Of a stretch of DNA of 64,000 nt, positions 27,376 to 36,754 are shown piece after piece (position 1 is the first letter of the stretch; the number at the start of each line of letters is the position of its first letter). The DNA is from an uncultured Bacteroidales bacterium (GTDB lineage: Bacteria; Bacteroidota; Bacteroidia; Bacteroidales; Muribaculaceae). Location: NCBI GenBank assembly GCA_902768435.1, contig CACXLJ010000001.1, forward strand, positions 124,001-188,000, given 5' to 3'. Both the position numbers and the translations under genes were made by a program. The notes below the pieces were generated by a model. It was not told the origin of the DNA, searched no databases, and saw only the letters and a program-made list of their open reading frames with translations.

Positions 27376-29511
27376 ATGAGACCAAATTTTAAAAATATAG
27401 ATATTGCAAATGAGGCTTTTAATGTTCAACACAAGCCTCTTGAACTGGCCGAGCCTTGGAAGAATGCTGAGCTGCTCGACATTAAGCCAGTATATACACG
27501 AGAAGACCTTGAAGGCATCGAGCATCTCGATTTCGTTGCCGGTATTCCTCCCTTCTTGGGTGGCCCTTACAGCCTTATGTACCCCTTCCGTCCTTGGACG
27601 GTGCGTCAGTACGCAGGTTTCTCTACCGCAGCCGAGTCTAACGCATTCTATCGCCGTAACCTCGCTTCGGGTCAGAAAGGTCTTTCGGTGGCATTTGACC
27701 TCCCCACTCACCGCGGCTACAATGCCGACAACCAGCGTGTTGTGGGTGATGTAGGTAAAGCAGGCGTTTCTATCTGTTCAGTTGAGGACATGAAGGTGCT
27801 CTTCGATGGTATTCCTCTGAACAAGATGTCGGTTTCTATGACCATGAATGGTGCCGTGCTTCCCATTATGGCATTCTACATCGTAGCAGGTCTGGAACAA
27901 GGCGCAAAACTCGAAGAGATGGCTGGTACCATCCAGAACGATATTCTCAAGGAGTTCATGGTGCGTAACACTTACATTTATCCTCCTAAGTTCTCGATGC
28001 AGATCATCGCCAGCATTTTCGAGTACACTTCTCAGAATATGCCCAAGTTCAACAGCATCTCCATCTCGGGTTACCACATGCAGGAAGCAGGTGCTACTGC
28101 CGACATTGAGTTGGCCTACACCCTCGCCGATGGTATGGACTACATCCGCACTGGTGTCAACGCCGGTCTGAGCGTCGATGCTTTTGCACCTCGTCTGTCA
28201 TTCTTCTGGGGCATCTCCATGAACTTCTTCACCGAGATTGCCAAGATGCGCGCTGGTCGTCTGCTCTGGGCTAAGATTGTGAAGAGCTTCGGAGCCGAGA
28301 ATCCCAAGTCAATGTCGCTGCGTACACACAGCCAGACTTCGGGTTGGTCACTCACCGAGCAAGATCCCTTCAACAATGTGGGCCGTACCTGTATCGAGGC
28401 TATGGCAGCCGCTCAGGGTCACACCCAGTCGCTGCACACCAACGCTCTCGACGAGGCAATCGCACTGCCCACCGACTTCTCGGCACGCATTGCCCGTAAT
28501 ACCCAGATCTACATTCAGCAGGAGACCTACATTACCAAGGTCATCGACCCATGGGCAGGTTCCTACTATGTAGAGAAACTCACCGATGAACTCGTGCACA
28601 AAGCATGGGCTCACATCGAGGAAATCGAGAAGTTGGGCGGTATGGCCAAGGCTATCGAGACAGGTGTGCCCAAGATGCGCATTGAGGAAGCTGCAGCACG
28701 TACCCAGGCCCGCATCGACAGCGGTCGCCAGACTATTCTTGGTGTGAACAAGTATCGTCTTGAGAAAGAAGATCCTATCGACATTCTTGAGATTGATAAC
28801 ACCGAGGTACGCAAAGAGCAGATTGAAGGACTCAAGAAGCTTCGCGCTAACCGCGACGAGAACAAGGTGAAGGCCGATCTGGATGCCATCACGCACTGCG
28901 TGGAGACTGGCGAAGGCAACTTGCTTGCACTCGCTGTTGAGGCAGCCAAGGACCGTGCTTCACTGGGTGAGATTTCAGATGCTTGCGAGAAAATCGTGGG
29001 CCGTTATAAAGCAGTTGTTAAAACTATTAGTGGCGTGTATTCAGCTGAAGCTAAAAACGATTCCGACCTTGAGAAAGCTCGCGAACTCACTGCTAAGTTC
29101 GCCAAGAAGGAAGGTCGCCAGCCCCGTATCATGGTGGCTAAGATGGGTCAGGACGGTCACGACCGTGGTGCCAAGGTGGTTGCCACCGGTTATGCCGACT
29201 GTGGTTTCGACGTCGATATGGGTCCCCTCTTCCAGACTCCTGAAGAGGCCGCTCGTGAGGCCGTTGAGAACGACGTGAACGTGATGGGTGTGAGCTCGCT
29301 CGCTGCCGGTCACAAGACTCTCGTTCCTGCCGTTATCGAAGAGCTCAAGAAACTGGGCCGCGAAGACATCATCGTCATTGCTGGTGGTGTGATTCCCGCT
29401 CAGGACTACGACTTCCTCTACAAGGCTGGCGTAGCTGCCATCTTTGGTCCTGGCACTAATGTCATGAAATCGGCTATCGAAATCATGAACATCCTCCTTG
29501 ACGAAGACTAA
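27376..29511 (+). CDS. mutB: Methylmalonyl-CoA mutase large (alpha) subunit
   Basis: The 711-residue catalytic, adenosylcobalamin-binding subunit. The substrate barrel includes [21 protein letters not shown] and [19 protein letters not shown]. The C-terminal domain carries the cobalt ligand H595 in DGHDRG (DxHxxG, 593-598). Together with MutA it isomerises succinyl-CoA to methylmalonyl-CoA. The epimerase, decarboxylase and MeaB-type chaperone are not adjacent. Confidence 0.98.
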   Translation: MRPNFKNIDIANEAFNVQHKPLELAEPWKNAELLDIKPVYTREDLEGIEHLDFVAGIPPFLGGPYSLMYPFRPWTVRQYAGFSTAAESNAFYRRNLASGQKGLSVAFDLPTHRGYNADNQRVVGDVGKAGVSICSVEDMKVLFDGIPLNKMSVSMTMNGAVLPIMAFYIVAGLEQGAKLEEMAGTIQNDILKEFMVRNTYIYPPKFSMQIIASIFEYTSQNMPKFNSISISGYHMQEAGATADIELAYTLADGMDYIRTGVNAGLSVDAFAPRLSFFWGISMNFFTEIAKMRAGRLLWAKIVKSFGAENPKSMSLRTHSQTSGWSLTEQDPFNNVGRTCIEAMAAAQGHTQSLHTNALDEAIALPTDFSARIARNTQIYIQQETYITKVIDPWAGSYYVEKLTDELVHKAWAHIEEIEKLGGMAKAIETGVPKMRIEEAAARTQARIDSGRQTILGVNKYRLEKEDPIDILEIDNTEVRKEQIEGLKKLRANRDENKVKADLDAITHCVETGEGNLLALAVEAAKDRASLGEISDACEKIVGRYKAVVKTISGVYSAEAKNDSDLEKARELTAKFAKKEGRQPRIMVAKMGQDGHDRGAKVVATGYADCGFDVDMGPLFQTPEEAAREAVENDVNVMGVSSLAAGHKTLVPAVIEELKKLGREDIIVIAGGVIPAQDYDFLYKAGVAAIFGPGTNVMKSAIEIMNILLDED

Positions 29512-29544
29512 TTGATTTAGTAATCGACATGTACATGAATAAAG

Positions 29545-29580
29545 ACGGAGAGACCATCATGGCCTCTCCGTTTGTTACTT
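29545..29580 (+). terminator. Intrinsic terminator of mutA-mutB
   Basis: A perfect 8-bp stem ACGGAGAG (29545-29552) with CTCTCCGT (29564-29571), then a T-rich tail, about 35 bases after the mutB stop. Confidence 0.85.
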
Positions 29581-29618
29581 TTATGAATAATTGGCTTAAC
29601 TTGATTATATGCTTTGGG

Positions 29619-30008
29619 TTAATGATAACTTCTTAATTGAGGAAAGAATGCATCTTGAATCCATTCCACCTCATAACCACCTGAGTTAAAATGTACCGCA
29701 ATAATATCAAACTGGATGCCCATATTCAGATTGTAATAATTCAAGTATCCCCTTGATGCGCTGATTAATCGTCTTTGCTTGGCTATAGAGACCGATTCAG
29801 CTGCAGTTAAATAATTCTTCTCATTCTTTGCCGATCTGGTCTTGACTTCCACGATGTGCAATAAGTTCTCGTCTGGTTTTCGGGCAATGATATCAATTTC
29901 AAGTTTGTTGCAATGCCAATTGCGGTTAAGAACAAACAATCCATGTTCCTCCAGGTATGCACATGCAATATCCTCACCTCTCTTTCCCAAATCATTATTC
30001 CAAGCCAT
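29619..30008 (-). CDS. YraN/UPF0102 family nuclease-like protein
   Basis: 129 residues from the ATG at 30008 (start MAWNNDLGKRGEDIACAYL); a longer frame to 30041 adds only a hydrophobic stretch absent from the family. UPF0102 has a Holliday-junction-resolvase-like fold; the core here is LEIDIIARKPDENLLHIVEVKTRS, with the E-x-K (EVK) catalytic triplet of PD-(D/E)XK enzymes. The real substrate is not established. It is the last minus-strand gene before the convergent mutB and lies 100 bases after the capsule genes. Confidence 0.85.
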   Translation of the reverse strand: MAWNNDLGKRGEDIACAYLEEHGLFVLNRNWHCNKLEIDIIARKPDENLLHIVEVKTRSAKNEKNYLTAAESVSIAKQRRLISASRGYLNYYNLNMGIQFDIIAVHFNSGGYEVEWIQDAFFPQLRSYH

Positions 30009-30109
30009 AAAAATGAGAAACAAGCAATAAATGAAAATCACTTCTTTTGCAAAAAAAATGTTTCATTGTAGCAAATCACCATTTATCAAAAACATTGCTA
30101 CTACTTCTA

Positions 30110-30949
30110 TTATGCAACATCGTAATCCAATAGACGGAAAATAATATTTTCTGAGGTGATTTGAGGAAGTTCGCCATTACTAATATCTTTAAATATCAAG
30201 TTGAAAGGAGATCGCTTTATGAAACGAGGCAATTTGAAAAATAAATTACTGATTCTATCGCCCAAGCCTACATATAAATTAAGACAAGCCGATGTTGTTT
30301 TTAGACCCAATTTAGCGACATTCATCCCATCTGGGATTAGAGCAACAGCGGTATGGAATAAGGGCATGTTTATCTTTCCATAAATAGCATTGCCTTTAAA
30401 TGAATAACTGAAATGTGGGCATCTAAGTCTCCACCTTAAAGTAGTTTCATCATAATAAATATAATTCTTTTCACAATAAGACGATTTCTTGAAAGGCGAT
30501 CCCAAACCCACCTTTACCTCGAGTGGTGCAATTAAATAGAAACCCAGATTTTTCAAAAAACCATGAGTACTGTTAGCATTAGCCACGCCTATTACAAATT
30601 TGCGTCCTAATTCTTGAGATCTCTTGTAAGTATACTCTGCCAAGATGGTAAAAAGTCGTTTACCTCGGTGATCAGGATGAGTAGCTGTGTTAAGGGAAAG
30701 AACACCCTCTATTACTTTGCCATCAATTACCATCTCAATAGGAATCACTGCATAATGAGCTGCAAGTTTACCCTCTTTATCATAAGCATTATATGCTATA
30801 ACTTGACCTCTAGGATTATCAACATACTGCCATCTCAAATAATCAATACTGAATTTTTCCTTTCTATTGGGGAAAGTTATATGCAATAAATCTTTGACTT
30901 CCTCTAATGATTTGTCACTAAGTGACATTTGCTTTATTTCATATTCCAT
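30110..30949 (-). CDS. GNAT-family N-acetyltransferase, last gene of the capsule locus
   Basis: A 279-residue protein with an acetyl-CoA-binding motif A at about 92-110 (HPDHRGKRLFTILAEYTYKR) and motif B near GVANANSTHGFLKNLGF, both typical of GNAT enzymes. The last 100 residues are less conserved. In capsule loci such enzymes commonly acetylate amino sugars; the substrate here is unknown. It is 56 bases after the deacetylase gene on the same strand. The region is AT-rich like the rest of the locus. Confidence 0.75.
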   Translation of the reverse strand: MEYEIKQMSLSDKSLEEVKDLLHITFPNRKEKFSIDYLRWQYVDNPRGQVIAYNAYDKEGKLAAHYAVIPIEMVIDGKVIEGVLSLNTATHPDHRGKRLFTILAEYTYKRSQELGRKFVIGVANANSTHGFLKNLGFYLIAPLEVKVGLGSPFKKSSYCEKNYIYYDETTLRWRLRCPHFSYSFKGNAIYGKINMPLFHTAVALIPDGMNVAKLGLKTTSACLNLYVGLGDRISNLFFKLPRFIKRSPFNLIFKDISNGELPQITSENIIFRLLDYDVA

Positions 30950-31005
30950 AAGATAAAAATATTTGTTATTGTTTGATAATTGTGAGTAGTGTTAGCCTTG
31001 CAAAA

Positions 31006-31854
31006 TTATAATTCTACACATATTGTGTTATTCCAATCTATTACTTCACTTGCAGACTGAATATCAGTGAAAGAGAAATCGGTCAACCATTTCTTCAATT
31101 TATTTTCGGCATTACCTATACCAACATAAGACTTAAAACGCCTCAATAGCTGGAGATTCTCCAAAATCGGCTGGTCGACATCAAGATCTCGAGGATGGAG
31201 ATAGGTCAACAAATAATTATCTGATTCTTTCGTCCAATGCTTTATCAACCAATAAGGAAACAGGCGAAAATATCCTCCACCAGAAAAAATGATATTCTTG
31301 CCCAAAATATGCTTAAAATTAATAGGAAACTCTTTAAGTGTTATCCCAGCATATGAAATCAAAACAGGGTGTTGGTGCTTGAAAGAAGGCATCCCACCAT
31401 GAGCATGTTTTCCTGAAAAGATAGAACAATCGGTTGTTATCCCTAATTTTGCCATAATTTCAAATGCCCAGGTTTCACTTTCTCGAATAGAGAAACCAGG
31501 AGCCCTAAAGCACTCAACTTTCTTCCCCGTAAGATCTTCTAACAATTTAAGGCACGATTCCACATCATCTTCAAACTCCTTTGGAGACTGTTGCCACACA
31601 AGTTGATGATTCATCGTGTGACAACCAATCTGGTATTTTTCAGCAATCTTTTTGACAACCTCAGGATACTTCTTCGCAATCCAACCAATAATGAAGAATG
31701 TGGCTTTTGTGTCATATTCTTCAAGAATTGACAATATGCGATCAACATTCTCATGAATTCTTACTTCAAATCCATCCCACTGATTTTGTGTTTTAGTATC
31801 CTCAAAATCAAGTAAATGAAACCACTCTTCAATATCAAAAGTCAATACTCTCAT
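31006..31854 (-). CDS. Polysaccharide deacetylase (carbohydrate esterase 4 type)
   Basis: 282 residues with a NodB-homology fold. The opening RVLTFDIEEWFH supplies the catalytic Asp7 and neighbouring Glu, metal-binding histidines are H79 and H83 in GCHTMNHQ, and RAPGFS supplies the arginine motif. The wording matches EPS-locus deacetylases that also carry DUF3473. There is no signal peptide, so it would act on cytoplasmic lipid-linked sugar or glycan. It lies between the TagA-like and GNAT genes; a deacetylase next to an acetyltransferase suggests N-acetyl exchange on the repeat unit. Confidence 0.87.
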   Translation of the reverse strand: MRVLTFDIEEWFHLLDFEDTKTQNQWDGFEVRIHENVDRILSILEEYDTKATFFIIGWIAKKYPEVVKKIAEKYQIGCHTMNHQLVWQQSPKEFEDDVESCLKLLEDLTGKKVECFRAPGFSIRESETWAFEIMAKLGITTDCSIFSGKHAHGGMPSFKHQHPVLISYAGITLKEFPINFKHILGKNIIFSGGGYFRLFPYWLIKHWTKESDNYLLTYLHPRDLDVDQPILENLQLLRRFKSYVGIGNAENKLKKWLTDFSFTDIQSASEVIDWNNTICVEL

Positions 31855-31928
31855 AAATAAGAAAAAATGCTGTTACATAATTAGTTCTCAAGCAAAATTC
31901 ATGTCACTCAAATTCGCTAAATTAATTT

Positions 31929-32633
31929 CTAAATCTTATTAAAGAAAACTTTAACCATAAACGAGAAATCATTAACAAACCGATTAAACCGTGCTTTATT
32001 GAAATCGGTTATAACACGATAAGGGCCTTCAAGTCCCCTTTTGCGTAACCACTCAGGAGCACGCTTGAGGTTGCCTACATATATATCGAAACTTCCACCC
32101 AAGCCTTGATAAATCGCTTGATGCTTTTGATACATCTTACACATTAAGAGTTCCTGTTTGGGCGACCCCATTGCGACAAACACAAAATCTGGTTTCTTTT
32201 CTGCAATTTCATTAATTAGTATCTCCTCATCATTTTCGGAGAGATAACCATTTCGATAGCCCAAAATATTAATGCCAGGATAATCTGATCGAAGCTTTTC
32301 TATTGTTTTTTCAATGACTTCTTCCTTTCCGCCAACAAAGTAAAACGATTTGTCAGTTTTATAATTCTTCTCAATTATAGACAACCATAATTCACAGCCA
32401 GGAATTATGATGGCATCAGGAAAACCATGCTTACGAAGAGCATATTGGGCTCCTCGCCCATCGGCATATCCTATTCCATTGTTGATTATTTCACGAGTGT
32501 CATTGGTCGCCCGGTTAATCTTGCCCGCGTTTATTGCTATGAGAATAGATTTCTTGCCATCGATATAATTCAACAACTCATCTACTGAGACAAATGGATA
32601 AATTTCCACTCCATTAATTCTAACTGTCTTCAT
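31929..32633 (-). CDS. WecG/TagA/CpsF family glycosyltransferase
   Basis: 234 residues with the GT26 landmarks: NAGKINRATND, GIGYADGRGAQYALRKHG and FVFVAMGSPKQELLM. Enzymes of this family transfer ManNAc or ManNAcA (WecG, TagA), or glucose, to lipid-linked GlcNAc. The UDP-ManNAc dehydrogenase at 40645 would provide UDP-ManNAcA, so transfer of ManNAcA to undecaprenyl-PP-GlcNAc made by the WecA homologue at 45113 is a coherent inference. Confidence 0.88.
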   Translation of the reverse strand: MKTVRINGVEIYPFVSVDELLNYIDGKKSILIAINAGKINRATNDTREIINNGIGYADGRGAQYALRKHGFPDAIIIPGCELWLSIIEKNYKTDKSFYFVGGKEEVIEKTIEKLRSDYPGINILGYRNGYLSENDEEILINEIAEKKPDFVFVAMGSPKQELLMCKMYQKHQAIYQGLGGSFDIYVGNLKRAPEWLRKRGLEGPYRVITDFNKARFNRFVNDFSFMVKVFFNKI

Positions 32634-32764
32634 ATAATATTTAAAAGAGTATTTATAAAAATGAAAACATACATATTATATATTGTATAATGAATTACTA
32701 CAAACAAGCATCATTTTTCTTTCAGTTCCTGTAGAACTCAAATGGCAGCTCTCCAGCCTGTCTT

Positions 32765-32785
32765 AATAAATGATCTTCATTTATT
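32765..32785. repeat. Hairpin in the gap after the 401-aa capsule gene
   Basis: A perfect AATAAATGA-tct-TCATTTATT inverted repeat within the 185-base gap 32634-32818, the largest gap inside the locus. No T run follows it on the minus strand, so it may only weaken transcription. Nothing else is recognised in this gap. Confidence 0.5.
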
Positions 32786-32818
32786 TATAAATGGTATACT
32801 TAATTATAGCAAAGACGA

Positions 32819-34024
32819 TTATTCTTTACATAACAAATAGTAACTTAATGCATAAAACATAAATGCATTGCTCCAACGCATGTAAGATATCTTAGAGCTG
32901 ATACCTTTCTTTAGCTGATAATAAAAATATCCTTTCTTATTTTGCATATTGTGAATAGTCCAATCAACCACTTTACCGGCTAACTCATGATGTTGTGAGA
33001 ACTTGCCACTTCTTGCCAGTGAAACAAGCAATTGTGCTGGACAATGAATGTCGATAGGATACTTTTGATTATCATAATAGTTGGGTGAACCATCGTTGTC
33101 AAAGAAATGATTTACATAGTAATCGAAACCCTTTTCAATGTATTCTTTAAATGATGAGTCACCTGTTGTTGATTGATAAGCAACCAGTGCATCGAGATTA
33201 TATCCTGTGTGGAAACTGTCGACCCAAGACTGAACCGGCAACATACCATAGACCCAGGCACCATCATTGCGCTGTGCTTCGCAACAAGCCTGAATCGACT
33301 GCTTGGCAAGTGTCAAATACTCTTCATTATGGGTGTAATGATAGCAGTAAACAAGCAACCGGCTCCCTAATAACGAAGCATTGAAAACCGTATCATTGCC
33401 TTTTAATGGACTATATGAGAAGAGAAAACCGTTATTATATGGAGTCCTGTGCAGGTCTTGTATGACAAATTCGGCCGAAGATAATGCCACATCCAGATAT
33501 TGCTTCTTTCCAGTTACTTCATAGGCACTCATCAATGCTGTTGCACAAAACTGAGTAGCCACAACCGTTGGTGTGTTCTTCGGGAAAAGGAACAACCGAC
33601 GGGCCTGCCAATCGAAATTATAGCCCCAACATGCGCCATGATAATCACCTTGCGAACGAAGCGAGAGCAACAAATCGGCCAGTTCAACCACTCTTGATTC
33701 CAGCTCAGACATTGAACCTAATTTTGAAGAAAGCACATTTTGCTTCTTAACAAGATTGAACAAGTTACAATATCCTTGAAGCAGCAAACCAATTCCTTTA
33801 GCATTATAATCTTTCGGAATCAGAGCCAAACGCCGCAGGTTTACAGGATTTCGCTTAAAAGTCTGTATCATGATAAGACGACCTATAGCCGACTTATCAA
33901 GAAATGGAATGGCATGAAACAGTTTTGAATTCAAACCATCATAAGGGTCCCATCCCTTAAAGCCTTCGCCCTCACAATGTTGCTTGAGCCTAATCAGTGA
34001 ATTCAGAATGTTTTCCATAATCAT
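32819..34024 (-). CDS. Capsule-locus protein of unknown function, probable alpha/alpha-barrel
   Basis: 401 residues; the start at 34024 forms an ATGA overlap with the previous stop. I do not recognise a named family. It is helical with repeated aromatic and histidine motifs such as GWDPYDGLNS, DGAWVYGM, SFHTGYNLDAL and IDIHCPAQ, which recall the alpha/alpha-toroid fold of uronate-acting lyases and epimerases. It has no signal peptide or clear membrane segment. Similar genes occur in other polysaccharide loci of Bacteroidota. A role in sugar modification is a guess from position only. Confidence 0.6.
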   Translation of the reverse strand: MIMENILNSLIRLKQHCEGEGFKGWDPYDGLNSKLFHAIPFLDKSAIGRLIMIQTFKRNPVNLRRLALIPKDYNAKGIGLLLQGYCNLFNLVKKQNVLSSKLGSMSELESRVVELADLLLSLRSQGDYHGACWGYNFDWQARRLFLFPKNTPTVVATQFCATALMSAYEVTGKKQYLDVALSSAEFVIQDLHRTPYNNGFLFSYSPLKGNDTVFNASLLGSRLLVYCYHYTHNEEYLTLAKQSIQACCEAQRNDGAWVYGMLPVQSWVDSFHTGYNLDALVAYQSTTGDSSFKEYIEKGFDYYVNHFFDNDGSPNYYDNQKYPIDIHCPAQLLVSLARSGKFSQHHELAGKVVDWTIHNMQNKKGYFYYQLKKGISSKISYMRWSNAFMFYALSYYLLCKE

Positions 34025-34509
34025 GAAAGGTATTCCTTTATAGAGTCATCATAAGCCTCTGTAGTAAACATGTCATACCCCAATTTTCTAACATCACCTA
34101 TCACTTTTGCTGGTATTCCGCCAACAATAGAATAAGCTTTTACGCTTTTGTTCACAACGGCATTAGCAGCTATAATCACATGATCTTCAATAATGACAGG
34201 TCCTTGAATTACAGCTCCAGGTGAGATATAAACATAATTGCCAATTTGAGGTGTTCTAATATATGGTTTCTGGCCTACTATTGAGCACCTATATCCCAGT
34301 ACACAATTCTCACCAATTTCACTTTTGGGACTTATCGTAACCCCCAGTCCTCCATGGCTAAGAAAAGTACCTTTTCCTATTCTTGTTTTGTATGAAATAC
34401 GGCAATTATAAACACAAAAGATAAACAATTGAATCAGCTTGGGCAACAAGGGAATGTGATGAAGCCACAGCCAGTGCGCAGCACGATATAATTTTATAGC
34501 ATTGTACAT
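34021..34509 (-). CDS. Serine acetyltransferase-like O-acetyltransferase (left-handed beta-helix)
   Basis: 162 residues. The C-terminal half contains hexapeptide repeats (IGENCVLGYRCSIVG, IGNYVYISPGAVIQGPVIIEDHVIIAANAVV) closing with GGIPAKVIG, the usual end of the CysE/NeuD-like fold. The N-terminal half is hydrophobic and basic (RAAHWLWLHHIPLLPKLIQLFIFCVY). In this context it more likely acetylates a sugar of the capsule repeat than serine. It overlaps the next gene by an ATGA. Confidence 0.82.
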   Translation of the reverse strand: MYNAIKLYRAAHWLWLHHIPLLPKLIQLFIFCVYNCRISYKTRIGKGTFLSHGGLGVTISPKSEIGENCVLGYRCSIVGQKPYIRTPQIGNYVYISPGAVIQGPVIIEDHVIIAANAVVNKSVKAYSIVGGIPAKVIGDVRKLGYDMFTTEAYDDSIKEYLS

Positions 34510-34521
34510 TTTATAACCTAA

Positions 34522-34950
34522 TTAGCGTTTTCTTATAAATCGAGCAGGATTTCCTGCCCAAACCTCGCCTTCTGGAATGTCTTTGGTTACAACACTGCCA
34601 GCACCCACTATTGAATTTGCGCCAATAGTAACAGGCTTACATATAATTGTCCTGCATCCCAAATAGGCATTCTCCTTAATAATTATCTTGCCACGAAGAT
34701 AAGTGCCAGTTTTTACTTCCATGAAGTGGGTAATAAGCACACATCCAACCGTTACTCTTACCCCACGTTCCAGTGTAATATCTTGAGGATAATTAGTGTC
34801 AAATATAACATCTTCTCCAATGAATGTGTGTTTGTAGTCCTTAATATCAACACCAGCCATTTTCACAATAAACGGACGCCATTTCCTTGACTTCATTGGT
34901 AAATGCTGAAGATGCAAATAAAATACTTTTTTAATTCTAGACAGTTTCAT
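34522..34950 (-). CDS. Maltose/galactoside O-acetyltransferase-like protein
   Basis: 142 residues with left-handed beta-helix repeats and the diagnostic ending GANSIVGAGSVVTKDIPEGEVWAGNPARFIRK of the LacA/Maa/WbbJ group. It is therefore an acetyl-CoA-dependent O-acetyltransferase, probably decorating the polysaccharide. The following gene (34021-34509) is a second, diverged enzyme of this fold, so the repeat unit may be acetylated at two places. Confidence 0.84.
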   Translation of the reverse strand: MKLSRIKKVFYLHLQHLPMKSRKWRPFIVKMAGVDIKDYKHTFIGEDVIFDTNYPQDITLERGVRVTVGCVLITHFMEVKTGTYLRGKIIIKENAYLGCRTIICKPVTIGANSIVGAGSVVTKDIPEGEVWAGNPARFIRKR

Positions 34951-34954
34951 AAGA

Positions 34955-36022
34955 TTACTGGTTATTTATTTGTTGAAAATCAAATTCTAACTGTTGTGCC
35001 ACTTTTGACGCCAAAAAATGCTCTTTGGCATATTTATAATTGTGAACACAAATTTCTGAAACATGATGTGGGTGTTTAATCACCTGGCCTATAATATGTA
35101 CATAATCAGCTGTTTCTGTACTTTCAATCAAATATCCCATTTTTTTGTTCTCAAAAAAATCAACAACACCGCCAACCGGTCTTGTTATAACAACCATACC
35201 CATTGCCATTGCCTCTAAAACAGATGTTGCCATTCCTTCCCCATGCGTGGTTGGCAAAAGAAAAATTTGAGATTGTTTAAAAAATTTAATTCTCTCATCA
35301 CCTTTTACAAATCCCATAAAAAAAACATCTGCAATTCTATTCTGCTCAACATATTTTTTCATCTCATCTAAATAGTTACCTGTGCCACAAACATACAATT
35401 TCAAATCAGGATACATCACCTTTAACTCTTGAAATGTTTTAATTGAAATGTCAACACCTTTATCTTTCTCAACTCGTGCCATGAACAATAAAGATTTAAC
35501 ATGGCCATCAGTTCGAATAGAAATATCAAAATTATTAATCAACGAATCACTAACTTTTGTAGTTGTAAGTTTTATTGGAACCGAAATGCCCATTTTCACC
35601 AAAGAATTCTTGAATTCAGAAGATAAGACATAAATTAAAGATGACTTGTTAAATACGTTCATAAATCTTTTATGACTTAAATTCAGTTGACTTTCATAAT
35701 CAGAATCCCATCCATGAAAGAACACAACAATCTTTGTGCAAAAAAACTTGGAAATCAACACATGCATTGAGTCCCTAAAAATTGGAATCCTTTTTAACGA
35801 TGTGTTGATTAATATTAAATCATATTTATGAAACAACAACACAAAAAAAAGTTTCAATATATCTGGTATAATAGTAACATATGCCGGAAGATATTTCCTA
35901 CGACCTATAGTGAGGTAATTCATTTCGATTGTCCAATGTGGATCCAATCCTTGAAAATGATTTGCGACACCTCCTAACAACTTAAATGAGGGAACTGTGG
36001 ACAACACTTTCATTTTTCTCAT
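34955..36022 (-). CDS. Glycosyltransferase family 4 protein
   Basis: 355 residues of GT-B fold. The C-terminal half shows MARVEKDKGVDISIKTFQEL and the retaining-GT E-x7-E motif in GEGMATSVLEAMAMG, followed by PVGGVVDFF. It is a cytoplasmic, membrane-associated enzyme adding one sugar to the repeat unit; donor and acceptor are unknown. Its ATG overlaps the stop of the GT32 gene (ATGA), so the two are translationally coupled. Confidence 0.88.
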   Translation of the reverse strand: MRKMKVLSTVPSFKLLGGVANHFQGLDPHWTIEMNYLTIGRRKYLPAYVTIIPDILKLFFVLLFHKYDLILINTSLKRIPIFRDSMHVLISKFFCTKIVVFFHGWDSDYESQLNLSHKRFMNVFNKSSLIYVLSSEFKNSLVKMGISVPIKLTTTKVSDSLINNFDISIRTDGHVKSLLFMARVEKDKGVDISIKTFQELKVMYPDLKLYVCGTGNYLDEMKKYVEQNRIADVFFMGFVKGDERIKFFKQSQIFLLPTTHGEGMATSVLEAMAMGMVVITRPVGGVVDFFENKKMGYLIESTETADYVHIIGQVIKHPHHVSEICVHNYKYAKEHFLASKVAQQLEFDFQQINNQ

Positions 36023-36741
36023 TTTCTTTGAATTGTTTTTTTTATAGTAAAAACTAAAGACATAATATGTGGACCAAGGATCTTGTTTAAACGCTTTTTA
36101 AATTTATGTTTCGGCTTAGCCCATGAACCGGCATAATAATGAATACAAACAGTATTATTACTCTTATTCATCACATATCCTTTATGATCGATAGGACAAA
36201 AATAATCAGTAGGATAAAAAGTTACAAGTCCAGGAAAATCCTGATATGTGTTGTTTTGAACTAACCCATATTTAAGCATAAATTGAGTGATGATTTTCAC
36301 ATTTGTGGTCATGTCAAATTCGCCATTATCTTTAATAAAATGTCGATTATTATAATAGTCTAGATTCTTCTTAGCCCAAACACCACCTTTTTCACTTGCC
36401 ATCACACCTGTTGGAATTTCCGTTTCACTTTCGAACCCAGAAAAGGCCAAATGATGAAGAAATGGGTCAAATGATCCTATTACTTCAACATCGGTATCCA
36501 TATAGACTCCTCCTTGATGATAAAGTGCATACAGACGAACCACATCTGTCACAAAAGCATATTTTTTGTTATCATAGGCTTCTCGAGTATAGGGGAACAT
36601 ATCAAGATCGAAATTGTCTTCATTCCACTCTCTAATCTCATAATCTGGAAGATACTTCCGCCACGACTCAATGCATTTTACGGCCAATTTCGGAAGAGGA
36701 TTTCTTCCAAACCAACAATAATGGATCACTTTAGGAATCAT
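36019..36741 (-). CDS. Glycosyltransferase family 32 protein
   Basis: 240 residues, with the GT32 opening IPKVIHYCWFGRNPLP, the CIESWRKYLPDYEIREWNE stretch and the DXD motif in GGVYMDTDVEV that binds the nucleotide-sugar metal. Bacterial relatives transfer Gal, Glc or Man in capsule synthesis. It precedes the GT4 gene with a 4-base overlap. Confidence 0.9.
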   Translation of the reverse strand: MIPKVIHYCWFGRNPLPKLAVKCIESWRKYLPDYEIREWNEDNFDLDMFPYTREAYDNKKYAFVTDVVRLYALYHQGGVYMDTDVEVIGSFDPFLHHLAFSGFESETEIPTGVMASEKGGVWAKKNLDYYNNRHFIKDNGEFDMTTNVKIITQFMLKYGLVQNNTYQDFPGLVTFYPTDYFCPIDHKGYVMNKSNNTVCIHYYAGSWAKPKHKFKKRLNKILGPHIMSLVFTIKKTIQRK

Positions 36742-36754
36742 AATAATTTATTTA

